A stretch of DNA of 64,000 bases from Bradyrhizobium liaoningense (lineage in GTDB: Bacteria > Pseudomonadota > Alphaproteobacteria > Rhizobiales > Xanthobacteraceae): contig NZ_JAFCJT010000001.1 of the NCBI RefSeq assembly GCF_018130785.1, positions 372,001 through 436,000 of the forward strand, in the 5' to 3' direction. Position numbers and translations under genes: made by a program. Under the pieces are notes generated by a model. The model saw only the letters and a program-made list of their open reading frames with translations. It searched no databases and had not been told where the DNA came from. Within the stretch, counting starts at the first letter, position 1. Each line of letters opens with the position of its first letter. Below, piece after piece: positions 26,597 through 34,747 of the stretch.

Positions 26597-27997
26597 TCAG
26601 ATCCCTGGATGACGCTTGTGCCAGTCGGTAACGCGCTGGAACGCATCGCCCGCGCAAACGAGGCCAGCCTCATCGAAATGACGACCGACGAACTGGAAGC
26701 CAACCGGACCGCCATTCGCGGCGAAGCCGCCGGGTAGCGTCACGGTCGGGCTTCCCGTCATGTCGAACGGGCATGTGAAGCGAAGCAAGCCTGCGATCAG
26801 CGAGGCGTCCTCGCCGAGCGACGCCATCTTGGCGAGCGTCGGCGCGGCGAATGCCTGGGCCGGCACTGCGAGGAGATCGACCGATTCGAACAGAAGGCGG
26901 ACCGCGCCACGAAACGCTTCGCGCCGGAGCACGATCTTCTGATAGTCCATGCCGGACTGCTGTCGACCGAGATCGAGCAGGCCGGCGAGTGCCGGGCCGT
27001 ACTCGTCCTTGCGCGCGGGATAGGTGTCCTCGTGCGCGACGGCGACCTCGATGCCGCAGAGCGGGAACCAGTCGTCGATGACCGCCTTGGGATCGGGAAA
27101 CGTGATCTCCTTGATCTTCGCGCCGAGATCGGCCGCTACACGCAGACCCTCGGTCAACACCTTGGCCGCATCGCCATCGGTGCCTTCGCTGGTCCAGCGC
27201 CGGTCGACGCCGATCGTCACGCCGCGAAGATCGCCGGACAAACTGGCGAGATAGTCAGGCACGGGCAGCGGAACCGACGTCGTGTCCTTGGGGTCCTGAC
27301 CCGCGATCACGCCGAGGATGGCGCCGCAATCGACCGCGCTCCTTGCCATCGGGCCGATATGATCCAGCGTCGCCGCAAGCTCGAATGCGCCGTAGCGGCT
27401 GACGCGTCCCCAAGTCGGCTTGAGCCCGGTGACGCCGTTAGCCGCGGACGGAAAGCGGATTGATCCGCCCGTATCGGTGCCGAGCGAGCCGAAGCAGAGG
27501 CCCGCCGCAGTAGCAACGCCAGAGCCGCTCGAGGATGCGCCAGACCAGAGATCCGCGTTCCACGGGTTCTTCGGCGGGTCGATCTTCGGGTGATGATCGG
27601 CGTAGGCGCCCTCGGTTTGCTGCAACTTGCCGAGGATGATGGCGCCGGCATCTTTCAACCGCGCGACGACGGTCGCATCCTCGGCGGGGCGGAAATCGCG
27701 ATGAATCGTCATGCCGTGCGCCGCCGGTGCGCCCTTGGCCCAGCAGAGGTCCTTGACCGCAACCGGAACGCCATGCAGCGGTCCCTTGACCTTGCCCGAT
27801 GCGATTTCCTTCTCGGCCGCGGCCGCTTGTGCCAGGGCCGAGTCCGCCATCAGATAGGCGTAGCTCTTGAGTTCTACGTCGAGCTGTTCGATCCGCCCGA
27901 GCATCGCCTTGGTAACTTCGACCGGCGACAGCTTTTTGGCTTGAATCTGCTGTCCGACCTCGACGAGCCCGAGATAATGAAGATCTGTCATCGCCAT
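26597..27997 (-). CDS. Amidase (amidase signature family), first gene of the operon
   Basis: A 466-residue amidase-signature enzyme with the triad Lys in VAVKDLCW, cis-Ser in SGASSSGSGVATAAG and nucleophile Ser in GTDTGGSIRFPS. ATG 27997 has GGGGAGA upstream; a longer open frame starts at 28147 but runs back through the leader hairpins and is rejected as coding. It is the promoter-proximal gene of the operon that continues through fmdA, urtABCDE, SDR and a second amidase. Its leader contains an attenuator likely to be opened by AmiR. It releases ammonia from an amide; the specific substrate is unknown. Confidence 0.92.
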   Translation of the reverse strand: MAMTDLHYLGLVEVGQQIQAKKLSPVEVTKAMLGRIEQLDVELKSYAYLMADSALAQAAAAEKEIASGKVKGPLHGVPVAVKDLCWAKGAPAAHGMTIHRDFRPAEDATVVARLKDAGAIILGKLQQTEGAYADHHPKIDPPKNPWNADLWSGASSSGSGVATAAGLCFGSLGTDTGGSIRFPSAANGVTGLKPTWGRVSRYGAFELAATLDHIGPMARSAVDCGAILGVIAGQDPKDTTSVPLPVPDYLASLSGDLRGVTIGVDRRWTSEGTDGDAAKVLTEGLRVAADLGAKIKEITFPDPKAVIDDWFPLCGIEVAVAHEDTYPARKDEYGPALAGLLDLGRQQSGMDYQKIVLRREAFRGAVRLLFESVDLLAVPAQAFAAPTLAKMASLGEDASLIAGLLRFTCPFDMTGSPTVTLPGGFAANGGPVGFQFVGRHFDEAGLVCAGDAFQRVTDWHKRHPGI

Positions 27998-28102
27998 CGT
28001 CTCCCCACGTTTTGGCCGACGCAAGCGCAGGCATGGCAATGGTCGCGCGCGCCATCGGCTTGGCGACGCGGACGCATCGCCAATTTTCTTAGCGGCAAAA
28101 CG

Positions 28103-28143
28103 AAAAAAGCCACCCGTCCCTCGCGAATGAGGTGACGAATGGC
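28103..28143 (-). terminator. Intrinsic terminator in the amidase operon leader
   Basis: In the leader RNA, GCCAUUCGUC pairs with GACGGGUGGC (10 pairs, two of them G-U). Above a single bulged A, CCUC pairs with GAGG around the hexaloop AUUCGC. Six U residues follow at once (28108-28103). This is a textbook intrinsic terminator about 100 bases before the amidase start codon, so it must be suppressed for the operon to be expressed. Its 5' arm is also the 3' arm of the alternative hairpin at 28134-28157. Confidence 0.85.
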
Positions 28144-28157
28144 TCAAATGCCGCGTC
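28119..28157 (-). promoter_or_regulatory. Putative ANTAR (AmiR) antiterminator: tandem hexaloop hairpins
   Basis: Upstream hairpin, 28134-28157: GACG and GGC pair with GCC and CGUC around the hexaloop AUUUGA, with a small internal loop. Downstream hairpin, 28119-28132: CCUC/GAGG closes the hexaloop AUUCGC. The two loops share AUUnGn. Forming the upstream hairpin uses up the 5' arm of the terminator and prevents it. ANTAR-domain antiterminators are known to bind two adjacent hexaloop stems and to stabilise them against an overlapping terminator. An amiR gene is divergent 1.4 kb away. The published loop consensus should be compared for the register of the conserved G. Confidence 0.75.
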
Positions 28158-28268
28158 TATGATCTATCGCATCGGATCCGGAATCGAACGAAGCACTTTG
28201 TGCAGAGACCAGGACGTCATCGGCCAGATCAACGCACGCAGGGTTCGAGTGGAAGCCCGTAGTACAAA

Positions 28269-28298
28269 ATTCTAAGGATGTGCGTAGCACCTTGTCAA
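28269..28298 (-). promoter_or_regulatory. Sigma70-type promoter of the amidase operon
   Basis: On the minus strand TTGACA (28298-28293) is followed after 18 bases by TAGAAT (28274-28269). The -35 is perfect and the -10 matches five of six consensus positions. The start point would be near 28262, giving a leader of about 265 bases that includes the attenuator. Confidence 0.6.
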
Positions 28299-28411
28299 CG
28301 AGGCCGGTTGCACAAATTTCGCAATGTGCATGCGCAGCAAATCAGCAACCCCTCTTGCACCAACATCAGTCATGATGGTTTCCTGACGCGTCGCGTCGCC
28401 GAAAGCCATAG

Positions 28412-29587
28412 ATGACAAAGCCGTCCGTTCCCGTTGGTATCATCTGTTCGCAGTCCGGGCCCTATCAGGCCATGGGCCGCGAGATCCTCAAGAGCGCCAT
28501 GATGGCGGTCGACGAGATCAACAACCAAGCCGAGTTCGACTTCTCGATCGCCGCTCATGTCCGCGATCCTCGCGGCATCATCTCGGAATACCACACGGTC
28601 TGCGACGATCTCATCCGCAATGTCGGCGTCGAGCACATCATCGGCTGCTATACCTCGGCATCGCGCAAGCAGGTCTTGCCGATCGTGGAGCGTACCGATC
28701 GCCTGCTTTGGTATCCTGCGCGCTACGAGGGCTTCGAGTGCTCCGACAACGTCATCTATGTCGGAGCATCGCCCAATCACAACGTCCTGCCGCTCGTCCG
28801 TTACGTGCTCGACAATCTGTCGCGCGAGATTTTCTGCGTCGGCTCCAACTACGTTTGGACATGGGAGACCAATCGCGTCACCCGCGAATTGGTGAGTGCA
28901 GCAGAAGGCCACATCCTGGCCGAACGGCTGCTCGAACTCGGCGAAAGCGCCGTCGGGCATATCGTCGACGAGATCATCCGCCGCAAGCCGCCGATCGTGT
29001 TCAACACGTTGGTCGGAAGCTCGAGCTACGACTTCATCCGCGCCTTCCGCGCTGCCGCCGAAACTGCGAGCCTCGACATTCCGATGTTGAGCTGCAGCTT
29101 GTGCGAACCGGAACTCGCAATCGTCGGACCGGCCTCGGCGGGCTGCATTACATCATCGGCCTACTTCGAAAGCATACAACTGTCCGAGAACCGTGCATTC
29201 GTCGCACGTTGGAAAGCGCGCTACGGCGAGGACAGCAGCCCCTCCGTCGACGGACAATCTGCCTATGTCGCCGTCTATCTGCTGGCCCGCGCGCTGCAGC
29301 GGGCCGGCACGTCTGACATCGGCGAGGTCAGGCGCGCCGCGGCCGGTTATCGCTACAATTCGCCGCAAGGACCGGTCTGGATCGACGGCAGCAACAATCA
29401 TTGCGTCCTTACGCCGCGACTGGCAGTCTCCAATGCACGGGGACAGTTTGACATCTTCTGGGAAGCCGACGCGCCCGTTAAGCCTGATCCTTACCTGACG
29501 CAGCTCGACGTCGCCGCCCCCACCTTCAGGGAGACCTCAAAGGGGGGCACATCGCCGAATGCGCCGCATTTGCGGGTGGTGAAATGA
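28412..29587 (+). CDS. amiC: AmiC-type cytoplasmic amide sensor / negative regulator
   Basis: A 391-residue protein of the periplasmic-binding fold (AmiC/UrtA branch) without a signal peptide: it starts directly with the first strand TKPSVPVGIICSQSGPYQAM. Conserved parts include GCYTSASRKQVLPIVERTD, LLWYPARYEGFECSDN and GSNYVWTWETNRVTREL. In Pseudomonas AmiC binds amides in the cytoplasm and sequesters AmiR until ligand is present. The gene overlaps amiR by 4 bases (ATGA), matching the tight AmiC-AmiR stoichiometry. It is divergent from the amide operon. It could alternatively respond to urea or formamide. Confidence 0.9.
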   Translation: MTKPSVPVGIICSQSGPYQAMGREILKSAMMAVDEINNQAEFDFSIAAHVRDPRGIISEYHTVCDDLIRNVGVEHIIGCYTSASRKQVLPIVERTDRLLWYPARYEGFECSDNVIYVGASPNHNVLPLVRYVLDNLSREIFCVGSNYVWTWETNRVTRELVSAAEGHILAERLLELGESAVGHIVDEIIRRKPPIVFNTLVGSSSYDFIRAFRAAAETASLDIPMLSCSLCEPELAIVGPASAGCITSSAYFESIQLSENRAFVARWKARYGEDSSPSVDGQSAYVAVYLLARALQRAGTSDIGEVRRAAAGYRYNSPQGPVWIDGSNNHCVLTPRLAVSNARGQFDIFWEADAPVKPDPYLTQLDVAAPTFRETSKGGTSPNAPHLRVVK

Positions 29588-30168
29588 GCAAGCTGTCTTC
29601 ATTCTCGCTGCGCGGACGCAAAGCACTCGTCGCCATCAAGGACGAACGCGACGCATCGATCGTGCGACGCCAGTTTGAACGTCTCGGGATCGACAGCACT
29701 GCATGGGCGCCCGGCCAGGCGATTGACTTCGCGCCTGACGTGACATTGATCGACGATGAACTTCTTCCGCTTGAAGCCCCGTTCCTGGGGCACTGTCCGG
29801 TCATCGCTCTGCTCGGCACGGAGACGCCGAGCCGCTTGAAGCTCGTCTTCGACCTCGATCCGGCGTCGTTCTTGGTCAAGCCGCTACGCTCGGCCGGCAT
29901 CTATGCGGCAGTCGTCATGGCATTCGAGCGAAACGAACGCACCAACGACTTGAAGCAGCAGATCCTCAAACTGGAGCAGCGTCTGCGATCCCGCCGCATC
30001 GTGCTTGCCGCCGTTCTTCAGGTGATGCACTCGCATGCGCTCGCCGAGCCCGCCGCTTTTGCGTTGATCCGCAGAGCCGCCATGGAACAGCGCAAGACGA
30101 TCGAAGAGCTATCGGCGGAGATTGCAGCGAAGGGCATTCCCCCACGCGCAGCTACGAACACCTTGTAG
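29584..30168 (+). CDS. amiR: AmiR-type ANTAR-domain transcription antiterminator
   Basis: A 194-residue protein. The N-terminal half is a pseudo-receiver domain (DVTLIDDELLPLEAPFLGHCPVIAL, lacking a clear full set of receiver acidic residues). A coiled coil follows (DLKQQILKLEQRLRSRRIV). The C-terminal three-helix ANTAR domain is about residues 120-180 and includes EPAAFALIRRAAMEQRKTIEEL. ANTAR proteins bind paired hexaloop RNA hairpins and prevent terminator formation. The leader of the divergent amidase operon has exactly such a structure. Activity would be controlled by AmiC binding. Confidence 0.9.
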   Translation: MSKLSSFSLRGRKALVAIKDERDASIVRRQFERLGIDSTAWAPGQAIDFAPDVTLIDDELLPLEAPFLGHCPVIALLGTETPSRLKLVFDLDPASFLVKPLRSAGIYAAVVMAFERNERTNDLKQQILKLEQRLRSRRIVLAAVLQVMHSHALAEPAAFALIRRAAMEQRKTIEELSAEIAAKGIPPRAATNTL

Positions 30169-30276
30169 GCAGCTGATCGAACACCCAGTCCGGTCTCTGC
30201 AGACTGCACAAGACCTGAGCGGAGTCCATTCACGAGCTTGCCGGTCGAAATAGTGCCCTCTCCCGAACGGGGCGCG

Positions 30277-31011
30277 TCAGGGAGAGCCTGTTTCGGCCGA
30301 TGGCAGACTGATGATCCGCGGCGGGCCGACCTCGCGGGACAATGGGGCGCCGAGCACAAGTGAGAGCCGATACGAGGCGTCGGTCAACCGGGACGCCAGT
30401 GCCTGGAGGTCGGCCTGACGGATCCGTTCGATGGGGCCGCTCACGGTCATGGCGCCCACCAGCGCTCCGTCGTGGCCGAAAACGGCGGTGGAGAGCGAGG
30501 CCGTCACAGCGTCGTAGATTCCGGAACTGACGAAGACCTGCACGCCGTCATCCGTGCGGTCTGCCCAGCGCGCCGTCCGCAGCACTTGTCCCGTCGAGGT
30601 CAAATCGAGTGGCGCGAGATTTGTGGGCCGCGCGACGTCGCGCACGAGCTGCGGCGAATCCACCCGAAACAGACAGAGCCGATTATCGCGTTCACGCACG
30701 TGGAACGCACTGCTCTCCAACGTCTCCTGGCTTAGCCGCTGAAGGACCGGCAGCACGTGCTGTTCGAGATTGAAATTGGCCCGATAGGTGGTGCCGAGCT
30801 GGAATGTCTTTGCGCCGAGCGCGTAGCGGCCGTCGCTGAGGCGGACGACGTAGCCGGCTTCATCCAGCGACACCAGCGAGCGCATCACGGTCGGTTTCGC
30901 CAAGCCCGTGATCTTGGCGATGTCGGCCAGGCTCCGCGACCCGGCTCCAGCGAAGGTATCCAGGATCGCCAACGCCCGTTGCACGGCGGCGACCCCTTGC
31001 GTCTTGGGCAT
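30277..31011 (-). CDS. IclR-family transcriptional regulator
   Basis: A 244-residue IclR regulator. The N-terminal winged helix (residues about 8-65) includes AAVQRALAILDTFA and LADIAKITGLAKPTVMRSLVSL. The C-terminal effector domain has DLTSTGQVLRTA and VGAMTVSGPIERI. It is divergent from the rraA-leuCD-aminotransferase operon. The 90-base space between them holds a promoter overlapped by a perfect 7-base inverted repeat, so it most likely regulates that operon in response to a pathway intermediate. The nearby amiR gene is convergent with it. Confidence 0.9.
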   Translation of the reverse strand: MPKTQGVAAVQRALAILDTFAGAGSRSLADIAKITGLAKPTVMRSLVSLDEAGYVVRLSDGRYALGAKTFQLGTTYRANFNLEQHVLPVLQRLSQETLESSAFHVRERDNRLCLFRVDSPQLVRDVARPTNLAPLDLTSTGQVLRTARWADRTDDGVQVFVSSGIYDAVTASLSTAVFGHDGALVGAMTVSGPIERIRQADLQALASRLTDASYRLSLVLGAPLSREVGPPRIISLPSAETGSP

Positions 31012-31039
31012 CGAAAATCCCTGTCCTGCCGATTTTCGG

Positions 31040-31077
31040 TTGACCTCGGCTCGTCACCGTTACACTATGCGTAACGG
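31040..31077 (+). promoter_or_regulatory. Promoter of the rraA operon with overlapping operator palindrome
   Basis: TTGACC at 31040-31045 and CACTAT at 31063-31068 form a sigma70-like promoter with a 17-base spacer. CCGTTAC (31057-31063) and GTAACGG (31071-31077) form a perfect inverted repeat centred on the -10 element. The position fits a repressor site for the divergent IclR protein. The translation start of the aldolase gene follows at 31102. Confidence 0.6.
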
Positions 31078-31101
31078 CGTTCCATTTTCAATGGGGTTGA
31101 T

Positions 31102-31782
31102 ATGGCCGTAGGGTTCAGGATCCTTTCCCGCAAGCGTGTTGTCGCAGGCGAATGGGTCGAACGGGCTCGCGCCCTTCCGGTCGCCAACATCAGCGATGTG
31201 ATGTCGCGCATGGCCGCGGGCGGCGCCACGCTCCGGCCGATGCATGCGGCTGGCGGCATGGCCGGTCCCGCTTTGACCGTGAAGACGCGCCCCGGCGACA
31301 ATCTGATGGTCCACAAGGCGCTCGATATCGCGGTTGCCGGCGACGTCATCGTGGTCGATGCGGGCGGCGACCTCAGCAACGCAATCTTCGGCGAGATGAT
31401 GCTCGCGCAGGCCGCCCGGCGCGGCGTCGCAGGCATCGTTATCCATGGCGCGATCCGCGATGCCGCTGCGATCCGGGCAAACCCCCTTCCCGTTTTCGCG
31501 GCGGGGGTCACCCATCGCGGTCCGTACAAGGACGGTCCGGGCGAGATCAACGGACCGATCGCGATCGGTGGCATGGTCATCCAGTCCGGCGACTTGGTGC
31601 TGGGCGACGACGACGGCGTGCTGGCCGTCGCCATCGACGATTGCCGAGCGGTGATCGAGGCAGCCGAAGCCAAGCAGGCTGCCGAGACCAAGCAAATGGC
31701 GGCGATCGAAGCCGGTACGCTCGATCGTAGCTGGGTCGACGCCTCGCTCTGCCGTCTCGGCTGCGAGATGCCAGAGGTCTAG
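31102..31782 (+). CDS. RraA-like / 4-hydroxy-4-methyl-2-oxoglutarate aldolase family protein
   Basis: A 226-residue RraA-fold protein. Conserved elements include NISDVMSRM near the N-terminus, GDNLMVHKALDIAVAGDVIVVDAGG, and the active-site segment AGIVIHGAIRDAAAI with the Arg-Asp pair. The sequence VFAAGVTHRGP precedes the C-terminal PIAIGGMVIQSGDLVLGDDDG. Catabolic members are class II aldolases that split 4-hydroxy-4-methyl-2-oxoglutarate or 4-carboxy-4-hydroxy-2-oxoadipate into pyruvate plus a 2-oxo acid, or decarboxylate oxaloacetate. As first gene of an operon with a hydratase and an aminotransferase, a catabolic aldolase role is more likely than RNase E inhibition. Confidence 0.85.
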   Translation: MAVGFRILSRKRVVAGEWVERARALPVANISDVMSRMAAGGATLRPMHAAGGMAGPALTVKTRPGDNLMVHKALDIAVAGDVIVVDAGGDLSNAIFGEMMLAQAARRGVAGIVIHGAIRDAAAIRANPLPVFAAGVTHRGPYKDGPGEINGPIAIGGMVIQSGDLVLGDDDGVLAVAIDDCRAVIEAAEAKQAAETKQMAAIEAGTLDRSWVDASLCRLGCEMPEV

Positions 31783-31784
31783 CG

Positions 31785-33047
31785 ATGGCCGGGCGCACGA
31801 TCTCCGAAAAGATCCTCGCTCGAAAATCCGGGCAGGATGCGCACGCCGGGGACCTGGTGGTCTGCGAGGTCGATTGCGCGCTCGGCACCGACGGTTCGGT
31901 TCCGATGGCGCTCGACTATTTCAAGGCGATGGGCGGAGAGAACGTGCGCGATGCCGCCCGATTGGTCTTTGCGCTCGACCATTACGTGCCGCCGACAAGC
32001 CCGCAGACGATCGCGCTGCACCGCGTGATGCGGGACTTCGCCAAGCGGTTCAGCGTCACGCTGCATGAAGCTGGCGAAGGAATCGGTCACCAGCTCATCG
32101 TGGAGACGGGCCGCGCTCTGCCGGGTGGTCTGGTCGTCGGAGCCGACAGCCATGCCGTGACATACGGGGCACTGAATTGCTTTGCGACCGGGATCGGCTC
32201 GTCCGATCTCGCCGCGGTCATGCTGTGTGGCCGGATCTGGCTGCGCGTGCCGGATTCGATCCGCGTCGTCCTGACCGGACAACTGCCGGGCGGCGTCTAT
32301 GCGAAGGACATCGCACTGGCCCTCGCGGGCATGCTCGGCGCCGACGGTGCCGCCTATCAGGCACTCGAATTCGCGGGACCGGGTGTCGCCACCCTCACGC
32401 TGGAGGACCGCCTCGTCCTGAGCAATCTTGCAGTCGAGATGGGCGCGAAGACCGGCATCTTCCCGGCCGATGCTGAAACCGTCGCCTATCTGCAGGACCG
32501 CACCGGCCAGGCTTTCGAACCGGTCGCAGCGGATCCGGATGCGCACTACAGCCAGACCGTGGAGATCGCGCTCGACGCTCTCACGCCGCGGATCGCGTTG
32601 CCGCATCTGGTGGATCAGGTCGTGGCGCTCGAGGATGCCGCCGGCACGCCGGTACAGATGGTCTATCTCGGCACCTGCACGGGCGGCAGGTTACGCGACT
32701 TCCATCAGGCTCTAGCCGTGCTCGAGGCGGGTGGAGGCGTTGCACCCGGCGTGCAGCTCGTGGTCACGCCGGCATCGCGCGAGGTCCGCGACGCCATGAC
32801 GGCCGATGGCACACTCGACGCCCTGGTCGGCTTCGGCGCCACCGTGGTCGAGCCGGGCTGCGGCTCCTGCTGCGGGACCTGCGGGGTGATCCCCGGAGAC
32901 GGGGTTTCGGTGATCTCGACCGCCAACCGCAACTTCAAGGGCCGCATGGGCAACGCCAAGGCATCGATCTACCTCGCCTCCCCGGCTGCTTGCGCGGCCG
33001 CCGCGACGCGCGGTGCCGTAACCGATCCTCGCGAGGTGTCGCGATGA
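31785..33047 (+). CDS. Aconitase-superfamily hydratase/isomerase, large subunit (LeuC-like)
   Basis: A 420-residue LeuC-type large subunit carrying the 4Fe-4S cysteines: Cys298 in YLGTCTGGRLRDF and Cys359 and Cys362 in EPGCGSCCGTCG. An extra Cys363 lies beside the cluster. Substrate-binding stretches LVVGADSHAVTYGALNCFATGIGSSD and ANRNFKGRMGN are intact. The two-subunit class includes isopropylmalate isomerase, citraconate, dimethylmaleate and homoaconitate hydratases. Leucine biosynthesis partners leuA and leuB are absent, while an aldolase and an aminotransferase flank it. A catabolic hydratase is therefore inferred. It overlaps the small subunit by 4 bases. Confidence 0.88.
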   Translation: MAGRTISEKILARKSGQDAHAGDLVVCEVDCALGTDGSVPMALDYFKAMGGENVRDAARLVFALDHYVPPTSPQTIALHRVMRDFAKRFSVTLHEAGEGIGHQLIVETGRALPGGLVVGADSHAVTYGALNCFATGIGSSDLAAVMLCGRIWLRVPDSIRVVLTGQLPGGVYAKDIALALAGMLGADGAAYQALEFAGPGVATLTLEDRLVLSNLAVEMGAKTGIFPADAETVAYLQDRTGQAFEPVAADPDAHYSQTVEIALDALTPRIALPHLVDQVVALEDAAGTPVQMVYLGTCTGGRLRDFHQALAVLEAGGGVAPGVQLVVTPASREVRDAMTADGTLDALVGFGATVVEPGCGSCCGTCGVIPGDGVSVISTANRNFKGRMGNAKASIYLASPAACAAAATRGAVTDPREVSR

Positions 33048-33541
33048 CAGCTCTGCGAGGTCGCGCGCGACTGTTCGGCGACGACGTCAACACCGACTCC
33101 ATCATCAGTTCGACCCGCAAGCGTGAGAGCCTCGACCCCGCCGTTCTCAGGCAATTCCTGTTCGAGCATGTCGACCCGACCTTTGCAGCCTCTGTGCAGC
33201 CCGGAGACATCCTGGTGGCGGGCAAGAATTTCGGTTGCGGCTCGGCGATGGAGGTTGCGGTCACGACCGTGCTCGGGGCCGGCATTCCGGCGGTGATGGC
33301 GCGGAGCTTCTCGCGCACCTACTACCGCAACGCGATCAACAACGGCCTGCTGCCGCTTGTCTGCGAAACCGACGGGATTCGCGAGGGCGACATCCTGATC
33401 TCCGACGGCACCGGCGCGATCCGCAACGAACGCAGCGGTGAGACGCTCATCCCGGAGCCGCTGCCGCCGATCATGCTGGCGATCCTGCGCGCGGGCGGCC
33501 TTGTTCCCTACATGCGTCAGAACGGTGACTTCAAGCTATGA
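33044..33541 (+). CDS. Aconitase-superfamily hydratase/isomerase, small subunit (LeuD-like)
   Basis: A 165-residue swivel-domain subunit with GDDVNTDSIISSTRK near residue 10 and AGKNFGCGSAMEVAVT near residue 65. ARSFSRTYYRNAINNGLLPLV follows. Short LeuD subunits of this length belong to archaeal/catabolic-type enzymes rather than the approximately 200-residue LeuD of leucine synthesis. ATG 33044 overlaps the large-subunit stop; a longer frame from 32990 is rejected. It pairs with the preceding LeuC-like subunit and overlaps the aminotransferase start by 4 bases. Confidence 0.88.
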   Translation: MTALRGRARLFGDDVNTDSIISSTRKRESLDPAVLRQFLFEHVDPTFAASVQPGDILVAGKNFGCGSAMEVAVTTVLGAGIPAVMARSFSRTYYRNAINNGLLPLVCETDGIREGDILISDGTGAIRNERSGETLIPEPLPPIMLAILRAGGLVPYMRQNGDFKL

Positions 33542-34716
33542 CGATCACAGACACTCCGAGCGCCATTGCTTCGACGGGATACCGTCTTCGGCTGCCCGGT
33601 CCAACCGAAGTGCCCGAGCGGGTGCGGCAGGCGATGGCTCGGGTGATGGTCAACCATCGCGGACCCGAATGCCGGACTGCAATCGGCGAGGCGGAGGAGA
33701 TGATCCGCCCGATTCTGGGCACGACGAACCGCGTCCTGTTTTTTGCGAGCTCCGGGACCGGCGTTATGGAGGCTGCGCTCGTCAACGTGGCCGGACCGGG
33801 CCATCGGATCCTCGTAGTCGAGCATGGTCAATTCGGTGAGCGTTTCACCACGATCGCCAAGGCCATGAACATCACCGTCGACACGGCCGCGATCGAATGG
33901 GGCCAGGCGATCGATGTCGCCGCGGTGGAAGCCCGATTGCGCGAGCACTCCTATCGCGCCGTCGTCGTCGTGCACAATGAAAGCTCGACCGGGATCGTGG
34001 CCGATCTCGCGGCGCTCGGCGCACTGGTGCGCGACCGGCCAACGCTGCTCATCGCAGACTCCGTCAGCGGTCTCGGCGGCATCGCGATGCGGCAGGACGA
34101 ATGGGGCGTCGACATCGTTGTCTCGGCCTCGCAAAAGGCCTTGATGTGCCCGCCCGGCCTCGCACTTGCCAGCGTCAGCGCCAAGGCGTGGCGCGTGATC
34201 GGGCAGGACGAGCAGCGATCGGCCTTCTATTGGGATTTCCGTCGCGCGCTGAAATCCGCGGAGCAGAACGAGACCGCGTTCACGGCACCGGTGAGCCTCA
34301 TCTATGGCCTGCGTGAGGCCTTGACGATGATGCACGAGGAAGGCTTCGCCAATGTGCTCGCGCGCCACAAGAAGCTCTCCGCCGCGCTGCGCGCCGGCGG
34401 CGCAGCGCTCGGACTCGCAGATTTTTGCCACGATGAGCCACGCTCGAACACGGTCGTGGTTTTCAAGGTCCCCGACGGGCTCGAAGGCGGTGCCATCGTG
34501 CGGCAGCTCTACCAGGATCACCGCACGGTCATCGCAGGCGCCCGCAACCGTCTCTCCGGCCGTGTCATCCGATTTGGCACGATGGGTGCTTTGAGCGCGG
34601 GGACCATTCTGACCGACCTTCTGCATCTCGAGGACGCACTCACGAAGTTCGGCCTGCCGATCGAACCCGGCGCCGGGCTCAAGGCGGCCACCGAGTACCT
34701 CGCCGCAACCGCATGA
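33538..34716 (+). CDS. Class V PLP-dependent aminotransferase (alanine-glyoxylate type)
   Basis: A 392-residue class V aminotransferase. The PLP lysine is K200 in VVSASQKALMCPPG. LPGPTEVPERVRQAMARVMVNHRGPE at the N-terminus and VVVHNESSTGIVAD match serine/alanine-glyoxylate and 2-aminoethylphosphonate transaminases. It moves an amino group between an amino acid and pyruvate or glyoxylate. It is translationally coupled to the small hydratase subunit and followed by a transporter. An imported amino acid may be its substrate and the 2-oxo product could go to the hydratase and aldolase. Confidence 0.88.
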   Translation: MTITDTPSAIASTGYRLRLPGPTEVPERVRQAMARVMVNHRGPECRTAIGEAEEMIRPILGTTNRVLFFASSGTGVMEAALVNVAGPGHRILVVEHGQFGERFTTIAKAMNITVDTAAIEWGQAIDVAAVEARLREHSYRAVVVVHNESSTGIVADLAALGALVRDRPTLLIADSVSGLGGIAMRQDEWGVDIVVSASQKALMCPPGLALASVSAKAWRVIGQDEQRSAFYWDFRRALKSAEQNETAFTAPVSLIYGLREALTMMHEEGFANVLARHKKLSAALRAGGAALGLADFCHDEPRSNTVVVFKVPDGLEGGAIVRQLYQDHRTVIAGARNRLSGRVIRFGTMGALSAGTILTDLLHLEDALTKFGLPIEPGAGLKAATEYLAATA

Positions 34717-34747
34717 GCAATCGCTGAACCCACGAGGGCGAACCACG

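Noticed and set aside
27997..28147. A 50-codon N-terminal extension of the first amidase
   Set aside because: It would begin inside the terminator/antiterminator hairpins, is basic and non-conserved in look, and a good Shine-Dalgarno precedes ATG 27997.
28301..28360. Possible sigma54 promoter upstream of the amidase operon
   Set aside because: No GG-N10-GC element with proper flanks was found; a sigma70-type pair with 18-base spacing is better supported.
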